Of a DNA stretch of 17,646 bases, positions 8,710 through 17,646 are shown in pieces. The notes beneath the pieces are model-generated. The model was not told where the DNA came from. It saw nothing but the letters and a program-made list of their open reading frames with translations, and searched no databases. Position 1 is the first letter of the stretch. Every line of letters starts with the position of its first letter. Position numbers and translations under genes: made by a program. This stretch comes from Saccoglossus kowalevskii (lineage: Eukaryota; Hemichordata; Enteropneusta; Harrimaniidae). The stretch covers positions 74,282 through 91,927 of the forward strand of contig NW_003126892.1 of NCBI RefSeq assembly GCF_000003605.2, given 5' to 3'.

Positions 8710-8717
8710 TGACGTCA
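8710..8717. promoter_or_regulatory. Full CRE palindrome TGACGTCA
   Basis: This is a perfect cAMP-response element palindrome. It lies 70 bp upstream of the 57-codon ORF and at the edge of the CpG-richer zone. Whether it is used is unknown. Confidence 0.4.
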
Positions 8718-8787
8718 TTGCAGCAGATTATTCGTGATAATGTACATTGTATCCCATTATTGAGCTTCAAGGCCCTGTCCCATTGAT

Positions 8788-8961
8788 ATGAATACAATGT
8801 TATTTTCGAAAACGAATAAAGAAGAAACTATTGAAAAAGAAGAGGAATTGTTGGATAACAAGTATTTAATACCAAAAATAGCGCGTTCGGACGAAGCGTT
8901 CCATCTAGTACGTGCGCTTCTAGATTCCGCGACTGATGCCGCTGTCCTTGTGGCCTCCTGA
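8788..8961 (+). CDS. Unrecognised 57-aa ORF with coding-like composition
   Basis: The frame opens MNTMLFSKTNKEETIEKEEE, continues LLDNKYLIPKIARSDEAFHL and closes with an Ala/Leu/Val-rich end (...TDAAVLVAS) at TGA 8959-8961. An in-frame stop at 8761-8763 shows the frame is complete. It has a charged Lys/Glu stretch (residues 10-20), then a likely amphipathic helix (about 33-53). The last two thirds are CpG-rich compared with surroundings. Past the TGA the frame stays open for LVRPIVLMKLG before TAA, so the TGA could be a Trp-to-stop change. The opposite strand is also open here for about 75 codons without a Met start. It could be a small gene, an exon piece or a transposon protein remnant. No family is recognised. 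Confidence 0.35.
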   Translation: MNTMLFSKTNKEETIEKEEELLDNKYLIPKIARSDEAFHLVRALLDSATDAAVLVAS

Positions 8962-9084
8962 TTAGTTCGCCCTATCGTGTTGATGAAGTTAGGTTAATCA
9001 AGGATAATTTATCCAAGCAAATGCGATAAACGAAATGGGGGTACAATGTATGTCTACCAATACAGAGAGATGAATTTGTTCTGT

Positions 9085-9109
9085 TTTTGTAGTGAGTAGT
9101 ACTACAAAA
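9085..9109. repeat. 9-bp perfect hairpin
   Basis: TTTTGTAGT (9085-9093) and ACTACAAAA (9101-9109) are perfect inverted arms around a 7-nt loop. A nested GTAGTACTAC palindrome overlaps the right side. Function is unknown. Confidence 0.6.
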
Positions 9110-9239
9110 TTTGCTAAACAAGATCGACAAAAGACCAACGTGACTTGTATTTCCTCAGTGTCAACTCCCGGTAAATGTAACAGTTTGCATAAATAAATGA
9201 AAGTATCCTTGTTCCCAGGTGTGTATCTGTTTATTTATA

Positions 9240-9560
9240 CAGTGAGATTAAAATCACTGTTCTCTTTTTAGGATGGCTAACACCCACTAGCCGTCCGGTC
9301 ATGTTCGTTCGCCCGCTTCAAAGTATTTGTCAAATCCCCGCCCTAAAATAACTATTACACAGAAAGGACAGTTGCCAATAATATCTACCTTGATGGTTTG
9401 AAAACACTAGTGAGATGGGGTAACGATGCAACTACGTGCATGTACCCCGGATACGCACCCCTACGAACAGTCGATCCAGCTGGACCACTGTAACGATCTA
9501 GCGTAGCGTAGTGCAAGGCCGCGGTGGACACCAATATGGCGTACCAGTCACGGCGTGCCG
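9240..9560. promoter_or_regulatory. CpG-richer, promoter-like zone
   Basis: This is one of the most CG-dense stretches of the window. It holds a GC box CCCCGCCC (9336-9343), many CpGs from 9285 to 9570, and AATATGGCG (9533-9541), a YY1-like core. The ATG in the last motif opens 30 codons (to TAA at 9626-9628), ending next to a weak donor GTAAAT. A T-rich acceptor-like tract ends in AG at 9270-9271. It could be a distal promoter or leader exon for a plus-strand transcript such as B3GALT6, or an enhancer. Confidence 0.35.
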
Positions 9561-9683
9561 TTCGCTCGGGCGATCACTGCAATGCTACTCCACACCACAC
9601 ATCACTCACTCATTCACTCGCAATGTAAATGAGTTCAATACAATAATATTTGATGGATTAAAACTAGTTTCTTTCTTAGTTGC

Positions 9684-9713
9684 CCATGGAACTATAGGTT
9701 TATAGTTCCATGG
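9684..9713. repeat. Perfect 13-bp hairpin with a 4-nt loop
   Basis: CCATGGAACTATA (9684-9696) and TATAGTTCCATGG (9701-9713) are exact reverse complements separated by GGTT. No T-run follows, and bacterial-type termination does not apply here. It could be an RNA stem-loop, a binding site for a dimeric protein or a young foldback scar. Confidence 0.85.
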
Positions 9714-9719
9714 TTTGCT

Positions 9720-12270
9720 ATACGAAATTGTGGAAATAATTTCCAGAAAGACATTTTAAATTATTCAGATTCACAGGCCAGCGACTGTGAAACTATTTTG
9801 TTCACTGTAGCTATTTCTCCAATTTCTTCCGCTTTTTAGAGCCAGCAAATCCACTGGTAATGACAATGCTTATTATGGGTTGGTGGGTCGTTCATTATTG
9901 TTTAAATATTTATTCATTAAACCTATGTATGTACTGTAACCAACATGCATATGTATGAATCTTAGAAAAACCATTCAGGATTATATTTTTTGGTATAGGA
10001 TAGGATAGGGTAGGTAATTATTTTCACCGATAAATGACAAATTAAGAAACTACATTTTGGAATTATGTTTGTAAGTGTTTTTTTTAAGAAACAGTGTAAC
10101 GTGTGAAAGCAAATTATTAAAATGTAGAATATAATATTTTACATTATTTTAAATTGGCAAAAGTAATTTCAATAAAAAAAATAATATTGTTAGGGGAATA
10201 ATTCTTTGAAGTGAATGAAAACTGTTCATATTAATCAAAGACTGAAGAAGGGGTGTAATCGCTGATGTTATTTTTGTGTAAAAACTATACATGTAGCCTA
10301 ATTCCCTGTTCGGTGATATAGTTCAAAGAAAATAGCATCAGAATTTTAGACAGATTGGCGCAGACGACTCTTCAATGCAATACATTTTTTTTTATTTGTT
10401 GACTGAAGTACTCATGACAAATTTTCCTGGCTAGATAACAACAAATTTTTCTCTGTGGATTTTAAAATATACTAGCAAAATACCATATAGGTAGTTGATT
10501 TTGAACATTCAGTGTAATATTACTTTAGTCTTTTTTTTTTTACACAAGTTCAGCTTTTCCAATATATTTCCTTTGAGTTATAAATGGTAAAATTTAATAA
10601 TAACATAATCTGCTTGCATGCTACACCAACCAATTTAAAAATAAATGTACTGAATAGAAAAATATATACCAAATGAATACATTTGTTCACTTACAGGTAT
10701 TTTAATAACTTATTGTATTTTTTAATTAAGGCCTTTAAGAGATGAAATAAGTTGGGTTATGAACCAAGCTTATTTGACATGTGATTGATTTTGATTTATG
10801 CTTTAGATGCGTACTATGTACATATTAGACAATTTACAGTATAGACAACTAAACTAGGAAGTATGAAATCCAGTTTACTCTGAATGGCAGAGGATCCATT
10901 TCTAATATGAAACAACTTGAATTTAATGGGATTTGGTTCACATAAAATTATAATTTTGTGATCAGGTTTACAAGTCCCACATGCAATTTGGTGCCTTTAT
11001 GATGCTATTTTGTGCTGGAAACAAACTAACTTAAAAGGTGATGGTCATCGCATTCATATTCCATGTAAACAATGTATTTTACACACGTATACATTGCTAT
11101 GAGTCTCATATCAATGCAGCATGATGATCCCCTACCCTTTAAAAAACTGTGGTAATCCTTGGAACACTTTAAACTTTGGATGAGAAGCTTCTATCTTGCG
11201 AACACTCTGTTGTATTTTGTTTTTTTAGCTTCCAATAAAATATAGGTGATTTTAAATACACATTTCATGTCAGTCAATACAATCAAGTTTTTTGATTAAT
11301 TATTCCTGTGCCTTTATTCTTTTGATATGAATTTAAGTCACTCTTTCAAACATATTTTGTTCATTAAACTAATGTACTGATCTTTTATTATGCCATAATA
11401 GCTTATGACAGTGATACATGTATGTATTCATTACATAGAATTGTACTGACTACACTAAATTACATGGTTAGGCTATGGAAAATGAAAATTATCTGAAACA
11501 CAACAATTGAAGAATACTTTTATTTGTTATAAAATTAAAGTCTAATATATGAAAAGGTATGAAATTCAAAAAATATTTCTGAATTCTGCAGTTTGAAGCC
11601 ATTTGTTGATTACTTGTACAGGCCTTTTACATGTTGATAACTAAGATGATCTTGTAATCATTAATAAATTCAAAATGTATTCTGATTTCCTAGTCAAAAA
11701 GGATGATTAAATTGCTATTTTCTTTTATCTGTTTGTGTGAGTTTGGCTAATCTTAAATGAAAACAAAATTGGTTCTAAATAATAAAAATTCTAAAATTGA
11801 ATGAGCTTTAGATCTTCAGAAAGCATCAGAATGGCTAGGAAGGTTCTTCGTTGATTAGTTGTCCAATCAACATTTTGTAAATCTTAACTCATTTGTAAAT
11901 TGTATTTTTATGATTCTCGCACAATATACTTGAATCGTGTATACAGTTTGTGAAAATGAAAAACAGAACAATTTTGTTTGGCTGTTTCAGAATGCTGTGA
12001 AAGTATATACATGTGCCATATTTCCTATATTGGTGTAGGACATGTGTTTTTATACATAATGTTTGTCTATAGACAAAATACCTAGTACAGTTCAGTTTGA
12101 ACATAATTTACATGTACTGAGTAACTCCCAACTGACTATCAGCTAGCTTCGTTTTTTCATACAAATATATGCAATTGAGTATCATTGACATCAATAATTT
12201 CAACTTGTTCTTCAAAGTATCTGATTGATAGACTTTTTTTCTTTTACTGTGAGATCCTGTGTTATGCAGG
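9720..12270. other. Long AT-rich non-coding interval
   Basis: No exon-like segment or RNA gene is supported over 2.5 kb. A short TAGGA-type run lies at about 9995-10015. A 14-bp stem with one mismatch and one wobble lies at 10745-10775, from AAATAAG to CTTATTT around a triloop. The 71-codon minus frame at 12104-11889 reads as chance sequence. Confidence 0.55.
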
Positions 12271-12278
12271 TAATAGCG

Positions 12279-12543
12279 TCATAGTGGCATCCAATCTCCC
12301 AAGCAGAGTTCCATTCCATGAATATATCTCTGCCACCACACGATCTTATGCTTGTCGTTGATCGGTCGATGCGTCACAGTGGTACTACTTTCAAAGACGC
12401 TCACCAAAACATTGCCATGCAAGTGTTCTATTTTCGAACCTGACGAATGTGTACGCGTTGTTTTGGCTGTTTTCAAAGTTAGAAGCTTCTTTTTTTCTTA
12501 CTGTAACACGAACAGTGTGGCAGAAGGACTATTTAGTCGTTAA
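12279..12543. other. CpG-richer patch with overlapping open frames, nature unknown
   Basis: This stretch has many CpGs and mixed codons against an AT-rich background. The minus frame 12476-12279 (65 aa) begins MKTAKTTRTHSSGSKIEHLH and ends CLGDWMPL. Plus frames are also open, including 12352-12543 (63 aa). The minus frame has the more protein-like text (GNVLVSVFESSTTVTHRPIN, then DKHKIVWWQRYIHGMELC), but I do not recognise it and see no good donor after it. It could be a conserved element, an exon of an unseen gene, or a retrocopy fragment. Confidence 0.3.
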
Positions 12544-13290
12544 TACTAGGAAGTGCTTTCGTTAGTTTGTAATTCTTCGCCTGGCAATCGACAGGATGGT
12601 CAGTTTGATGAACCAAGTAACACCTTGGTAACGGTTATCATGCAATGGAATTATTTTCTTTTGTAAATTATAACTATTTCACTGTTTTCAGTGCGTTCAC
12701 AAAAAAATCATTATCAGCTATTGATGAAACATTTTAAAACTTGTTTATCAGTAGGAATAAATCAACACGAAATCCCTCTAATAACAAAAATACGCATATA
12801 ATTGGCGTAGTAAAAGTCTTGTGGTGTTTCACCACAAAATGGTGGTGTGTGGTGGCAGAAATACTTTCGGTGATCTAATCGCACAGAACTCTGGAAAGGA
12901 GCATGAGTGTCATCAAAATATCACGTGAGATTCAACAAACATGGAAGTATATTTTGGGTACCGGTATACACACCTAATAATGTGCTATAGACATTTGGTG
13001 ATGTTAAAGTTTGATGAAGTAAAGGTACATTGTATCTCATCGCTATAATCCCCTCTAAAAGATCGGCCATGAAATGATTTAAAGTTAAAAACCAAATCAT
13101 TCAATTTATGCAGTTTGTTCGGCCCTTGCCTTTTATGCAATACACAAGATAGTTGCAGTAAAAAGAGAAAACACCTATTGTAGAATACTCATTTGTACTG
13201 AGTTTTTGTAAAATCAAAATCTAAAATATGAGAAATGTCTGATATTTCAGGAATTAAACCTCAGATCATAATGAACATTTCTTTGTTCAT
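12544..13290. other. Non-coding interval with a small hairpin
   Basis: TTGTGGTG (12819-12826) and CACCACAA (12830-12837) form a perfect 8-bp stem with a TTT loop, followed by further GGTGGTGTGTGGTGG repeats. A CACGTG E-box lies at about 12923. No gene is supported. Confidence 0.5.
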
Positions 13291-13295
13291 TGCTG

Positions 13296-13309
13296 GTTGC
13301 CATAGCAAC
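13296..13309. promoter_or_regulatory. RFX X-box, site 1
   Basis: GTTGCCATAGCAAC fits the X-box consensus GTNRCC-N(0-3)-RGYAAC at every position and is almost a perfect palindrome. RFX factors bind such sites, often near ciliary genes. No ciliary gene is visible nearby. Confidence 0.55.
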
Positions 13310-13409
13310 AGTGATAACCGTACATTAGGACCAGCCTCATGCACATTTAAGTAAATCAAAATTCCAGTAGCAGTCTATCTTGACGAGTTGTGATTTAATA
13401 AATGTACCA

Positions 13410-13423
13410 GTCACCATAGCAAC
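13410..13423. promoter_or_regulatory. RFX X-box, site 2
   Basis: GTCACCATAGCAAC also fits every consensus position, in the same orientation as site 1 and 114 bp further on. Both sites share the CCATAGCAACAG part. The pair may mark an enhancer or promoter, or a local duplication. Confidence 0.5.
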
Positions 13424-13429
13424 AGATGT

Positions 13430-15740
13430 TTTAATTTGTTCAAGTGGATGATGAGTTTTTTCAATTACACGTGTATGTGTAAATTTTAAATAAGTTTTGA
13501 CACTTTTGGACATGCACAATTTTGTTGTTGTTGAACCATTCGTAATTTATAACCTTTTTATATTTTTGTTATTAATATTACCTGTGATCTTTCTCATTAA
13601 CCTGTTTCATTTTCACAGATCTTACCTTGTCAGACTATTTTGTATCACTTTATTACTCTCTCATAACTCAAAATATCAAAATTCAAAATAATTGATCAGG
13701 AGTAGTATTTTCATGTACATGTTGAATGCATTACATACATTAGTGATTAGAAATGTTGAAATCAAAACACAATTAAAATCACAGTGAAATTAAAGTATAA
13801 TAGCATGAGACTAGATATACTTACAAATTGTCTGTTGTAATTTCCTGATTGCTGGGTCAGTAAACAAATATTCCTTTTAGTGTGGCTGTACTTGTATGTG
13901 CATTTCAAGTCAATTGGTAAAGTGCAATTATATATACGGTATAAATTGCATGTGTTTGTCATCTGCTATCATAACCGGTTTTCCGCATTGACGACACACA
14001 CTTTGTTCAGAAGGTCGGATATTTAGTAAGTATTATTAAACTTTCTCAGGTGATTTTGGGTTTAAATTGTCAAATTTCAGTAGTTTGAAATTGGGTATCA
14101 ACAATTTGGCACCAATTTTGAAACTTTAGTAATTTTAAAATCATCAAATTTACATTTTTGACATTTCGTAATTCTCCCATCCTTTTTCATCAGAAATATT
14201 AATTATTTTTTGCCAAGACTAGGGAAAGTACATGTATAGTGTATATATGCAGAACTTTAACTCCACAGACTCAGTATGTCTGTGTGTCCTTCAAAAAATT
14301 ACAAAGTACATTAATTGCATTTTTATCAAATTTTGCATTGAAAATGTTAGTACAAGTCCAGCCACTAGTGAGTGTGGTAATATTCATCACAGATAGCAAT
14401 ATTCATTAAACAAATTTATGTGGGTAATTCTGGTAGCAGCATTTTGAGACTGGGCTAACATTTGCTTGCTTGGCATCTTTTACAAAACAGTGCATTATTG
14501 ATCAAAAACATATTAATTAAAATCTGTTATTTTGGTTCATATTTGTGTAGAAAATATTAGCTGAATGTAGATACATCTAGCAATGTAATTGTATTACTGT
14601 GTTACACAATTAAGTTTACATTCTTTGCGTGCCACGTTTCTTGTTCTACCTAAAATTCAGTGCAAATATTTTCACATTGTGTAAAATTTTCAGTAATTTT
14701 CATTTTAGCCATACAGACAATTTCAAATATTGCTTTTGGTTTTTTGATCAAAAGCTTTGTCAATTTTAATCAACATTTCATGTGGGAAGGAGCAGACTGT
14801 ACGAAACCATTTTGTAGACAGTTGTCAAAATGTTAGCATGCCATTTTGAATTCTGATAATAGCATGCGGCATATTGTAAAATGTAGCACTTATTTACCTC
14901 TCACAGATTTAGTTGGAATAATTTTTCATTTTCTGTAATTTATTCAGCACAGTATTGTTTTATTTAAAAAATGAAGAAATTTTAGCAGTGTCAGTGACTC
15001 TCTTTCTGAAAAAAATTACACAAATTTTCACTCTCACAAAACCTACATCAATTAATTGTGTTTTATTTCCATCAATTTTCAGTTATCACAAATTGTTTTA
15101 GGTTAAACACTAACTGTAAACCTAGGACTGAGAACTGTCAGAAAGCTGAATTGTAAAGAAAGCTGGTGACATAAATGAATATTGTACAAGCCCCAAAATA
15201 ACCCCCCTCCTATTGTTTATTTATTTTTATTTATTTTGAGTTCAAAGGTCATATACATAACAATCACCCTATTATTAATAATCCAAGATACCTAATTATA
15301 AATAAACAAGTGTTAATGCTACAATCTTAATAGAGCAGCTAAGATCATTTCCTTCTAATGCCAGATAGCATTGGCATATACCATACATTGTAGCTCTGCA
15401 AATCAGCCATTTTTACTTTACAGTGAGTGGGTGTAATTTGACTGAATACATGAATTAATCAGAATCTTAATTTAGGCATTTTGCCAACAATCTCATTGTT
15501 AGCATGTAACTTTTTTTTTTAAATTAGTAACATCTTGAATTAGCGAAAGTACTAACTATGTAAACATAAAATAAGTTTACAGTAAATTTTTCTGACATAT
15601 ATTAACCATATTCTCAAGTCCAAATTTCCAATTAGAAGTTTGTGATTCTTAGAAACTGAAGCTCGTTGCATTTCCTTATCTGAAAAGATTTTATGGTTGT
15701 TGAGTGCATACTTAATGGTTAATGATGCAATGCTTTCTAA
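13430..15740. other. AT-rich region upstream of B3GALT6
   Basis: No exon or RNA gene is supported. The sequence from 14,050 to 15,100 is rich in AATTT-type words and poly-T. A 12-bp inverted match TTGTTTATTTAT / ATAAATAAACAA (15213-15224 and 15298-15309) is present but low in complexity. Short frames at 13337-13519, 13497-13691 and 13762-13962 look like chance. Confidence 0.55.
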
Positions 15741-15912
15741 GTTGGTTTCTAGGGGGAAATTATTCGTTCTTCGTTTCGTACCTTTAGTTTGAAAATGATA
15801 TTAAAATTGATACTATTCTTAATATTGCTGAAACATTTCCACAAATATATTTAATTTTATAGTGAGTTTCCAGCATGATAATAGTTTTTCATTATATAGA
15901 TTGGGAAATTCT

Positions 15913-15930
15913 CTCCCATAATGCATTGCA
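15913..15930 (+). promoter_or_regulatory. ZNF143/STAF-type promoter element of B3GALT6
   Basis: The 18 bases CTCCCATAATGCATTGCA match the published STAF/ZNF143 consensus YWCCCRNMATSCMYYRCR at all positions, as I recall that consensus. The site ends 164 bp before the B3GALT6 ATG, a usual place for a proximal promoter element. It suggests that transcription of B3GALT6 starts within roughly 15,930-16,060. No snRNA or tRNA-Sec gene, the other classical STAF targets, is visible downstream. Confidence 0.6.
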
Positions 15931-16040
15931 TATATGGGCAGTCACCTGATGAGTGAGGGAACATTATCTGTTTTAGCCCAAACTGAAGAGCAACTGGAAA
16001 AGTGTATACGAAAACTTTGTGACAATTCTATTAAAATCAT

Positions 16041-16069
16041 GCTGACATTTTCTGTTTTATCTTTGACAG
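16041..16069 (+). other. Possible 3' splice site in the B3GALT6 5' UTR
   Basis: GCTGACA (branch-like, about 16041-16047) is followed by TTTTCTGTTTTATCTTTGACAG with the AG at 16068-16069, 26 nt before the ATG. It is a good acceptor by eye and would allow a spliced leader exon from further upstream. It competes with the view that the transcript starts just downstream of the STAF site without an intron. Confidence 0.4.
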
Positions 16070-16094
16070 AAGTGGACATTTGAGCATTTAAATA

Positions 16095-17078
16095 ATGCCT
16101 CGGATACACCCTGGTACTTTGCTGAAAGTTCTTCCACTCATCTGCTTCTTTGTATTTCTGATTTACATGTCCGCCTGCAACATTGAGCAATATTGTCCTC
16201 CTTGTTCAAGAGCAGAGTCTGATAACCAGATGAAGAAAGAACCTCCAAAATCGATGTCAAAGCGTCAAGAGACGTTTCTTGCAGTTATGATAATGACAGG
16301 GCCAAAGAATATTGAACGCAGAAATACGATTCGTCAAACATGGTTACTAAATCACCGCCGTGATGTCATGCCGAGATTTGTGATTGGAATTGAGGGGTTA
16401 AATTTGATGGAACGAGAACAGCTTGAAATTGAGCAGTCTGAGCATGGTGATTTGTTGCTCTTACCAACATTGCAAGATGCTTACAACAAACTAACTGAGA
16501 AACTACTTAAAATGTACATATGGCTGGACCAAAATGTCAATTTTACTTTTGTTTTAAAGGCAGATGATGATACGTTTGCACGACTTGATATTATCGTCAG
16601 TGAGTTGCACACAATGCATCCTGCAGTGGTGTATTGGGGCTTTTTTGATGGACGAGCAATGGCTAAAAAACGAGGCAAATGGGCAGAAGAAGATTGGAAG
16701 CTTTGTGATCGTTATTTGCCATATGCCCTCGGTGGTGGATACATTTTATCACATGATTTGGTTCACTTTGTTGCGAGAAATTCAGATTATCTTAAACTTT
16801 ATAATAATGAAGATGTATCTCTCGGTGTCTGGCTCGCACCAGTCGAGATAAACCGGATCCATGACACAAGGTTTAATACCGAGTACCTTTCACGTGGATG
16901 TAATAACGGATACATTGTAACACATAAACAGACGATACAAGATATGTTCGAAAATCAAAAACAGTTGACAATGCATAACCGACTTTGTGAACGTGAAGTA
17001 CAGTTGCGAAAATCTTATTTATATAACTGGGACAAGTTACCATCCGCGTGCTGCCCTAGAGAAGTTGGCATACCTTAA
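16095..17078 (+). CDS. B3GALT6: Beta-1,3-galactosyltransferase 6 (complete)
   Basis: This enzyme (galactosyltransferase II, GT31 family) adds the second galactose in a beta-1,3 bond to the Gal-Xyl-Ser primer of the glycosaminoglycan linker in the Golgi. The protein has 327 aa against 329 in human. It is type II: a short N-terminal tail, a membrane segment at about 10-27, a stem to about 57, then the catalytic domain. Visible motifs are TIRQTWLL (78-85), FVLKADDDTFARLD (152-165) with the metal-binding DDD at 157-159, YWGFFDGR (180-187), LPYALGGGYILS (208-219), NNEDVSLGVWLAPV (237-250), GCNNGYIVTHKQ (268-279) and the C-terminal CCPREVGIP. An NFT sequon is at 149-151. A TAA at 16089-16091 sits in frame one codon before the ATG, which fixes the start. 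The coding sequence is one exon, as in human. The specific motifs and GIP end separate it from other B3GALT genes. Confidence 0.98.
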   Translation: MPRIHPGTLLKVLPLICFFVFLIYMSACNIEQYCPPCSRAESDNQMKKEPPKSMSKRQETFLAVMIMTGPKNIERRNTIRQTWLLNHRRDVMPRFVIGIEGLNLMEREQLEIEQSEHGDLLLLPTLQDAYNKLTEKLLKMYIWLDQNVNFTFVLKADDDTFARLDIIVSELHTMHPAVVYWGFFDGRAMAKKRGKWAEEDWKLCDRYLPYALGGGYILSHDLVHFVARNSDYLKLYNNEDVSLGVWLAPVEINRIHDTRFNTEYLSRGCNNGYIVTHKQTIQDMFENQKQLTMHNRLCEREVQLRKSYLYNWDKLPSACCPREVGIP

Positions 17079-17646
17079 GCTTGGCCTTTATTTTTATTTT
17101 TTAAATTATGTAAAATAATATATTTACTAAGTTAAAGAGACTTATTACTATGAACTCTTATGATCATAGAATCACTAACTTAGAGGGCATCTGATTAGAA
17201 GTGGGAGGCAATCACAAATTCAAACAATGAATGCAGGTGAATTAGATGAAAAAAGCACACCCAAGCCCATAACTGTATGAATTGATGTCTTATTTTGAAT
17301 AGCAAATACTGGTACATGTAGGAAATGACCAAACCACCCCCCTCACCCTTCCGATTATGATAATCTAGAAACTCCTTCGCTGAGGTAAAGACACTTTAAT
17401 GAATTTATTACATTACACTGATTATGTATGACTGTATATACCTCAAAAATGGATATATAATTTCTATCATTTTGGATTTTTAATATAGTTCATGTCTGAA
17501 TAACTATTTAAAGGCCCTTCTATATCTTGTGACTAGTCTACTAAATAATCATTATTGGGCTATTCAACTTTCTTTCTACACTTTGGTTGACAAGTATATA
17601 TGGATGTCTGACACTGATACAGAAATATATCCTCTGATAACCTACA
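17079..17646 (+). other. B3GALT6 3' flank
   Basis: This AT-rich 3' sequence has no AATAAA or ATTAAA. Weaker hexamers such as AATATA occur (for example near 17115 and 17482). The 3' UTR may therefore run past the window end or use a variant signal. No other gene is seen. Confidence 0.6.

Noticed and set aside
12420-12450. Minus-strand GGTTCGAAA resembling a tRNA B box
   Set aside because: No flanking T-stem pairing, no A box at the right distance and no cloverleaf. No tRNA gene is supported anywhere in the window.
15213-15309. 12-bp inverted match around a 73-nt loop as a microRNA precursor
   Set aside because: The arms are low-complexity TTTAT words and no extended pairing surrounds them.
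3340-16094. A C1QTNF12-like gene in the gap, as expected from human order
   Set aside because: No collagen Gly-X-Y run or C1q-domain text was seen in any frame I read.
15942-16190. 82-codon minus ORF over the B3GALT6 promoter and start
   Set aside because: It overlaps the STAF site flank and the B3GALT6 N-terminus on the opposite strand; it is a shadow frame without homology.
16481-16851. Short ORFs inside B3GALT6 (minus 16481-16678, plus 16564-16851)
   Set aside because: They are alternative frames of the B3GALT6 coding sequence.
1-17646. CRISPR array, operon or bacterial defence system
   Set aside because: Gene structure, introns and gene families are those of an animal. There are no regularly spaced repeats with unique spacers and no prokaryotic-type genes.

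Overview
The window is nuclear DNA from an invertebrate animal, not a prokaryote. It is AT-rich throughout, has spliceosomal introns with recognisable donor, branch-point and acceptor sites, and carries small non-autonomous transposon-like repeats and simple repeats. Two genes are certain, and both are deeply conserved animal genes. The species cannot be fixed from the sequence; a marine deuterostome or lophotrochozoan would fit, which is inference.

Layout. On the left, minus strand, are the first two coding exons of UBE2J2 (3338-3220 and 785-642), an ER-anchored ubiquitin-conjugating enzyme. The exon with the catalytic cysteine and the rest of the gene lie beyond base 1. A strong branch point and an acceptor directly before the UBE2J2 ATG imply a further upstream 5' UTR exon; a candidate donor at 5249/5248 lies next to a locally CG-richer stretch (5.25-5.93 kb) that could be its promoter. 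On the right, plus strand, is the complete single-exon coding sequence of B3GALT6 (16095-17078), a Golgi galactosyltransferase. A full-consensus ZNF143/STAF-type site lies about 165 bp upstream of its ATG.

The 12.7 kb between the two start codons shows no protein I can recognise. It holds: a possible 1.39-kb element with 13-bp inverted ends inside UBE2J2 intron 1; a nested palindrome cluster (3.55-3.64 kb); a pair of inverted MITE-like copies (6.40-6.85 kb) and a third fragment (8.08 kb); a diverged tandem repeat (7.59-7.92 kb); a pentanucleotide microsatellite (7.97-8.02 kb); a CpG-richer zone (8.70-9.71 kb) with a 57-codon ORF, CRE, GC-box and YY1-like sites and a perfect 13-bp hairpin; another CpG-richer patch (12.28-12.54 kb); and two full-consensus RFX X-boxes 114 bp apart (13.3-13.4 kb).

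The two genes work in different pathways (ER protein quality control and glycosaminoglycan linker synthesis). From memory, they are also near neighbours on human 1p36.33, with C1QTNF12 between them, so the linkage looks like old conserved microsynteny with changed relative orientation. I found no evidence of a new enzymatic system. The points most worth checking are the synteny, the regulatory sites and the unexplained small ORFs.
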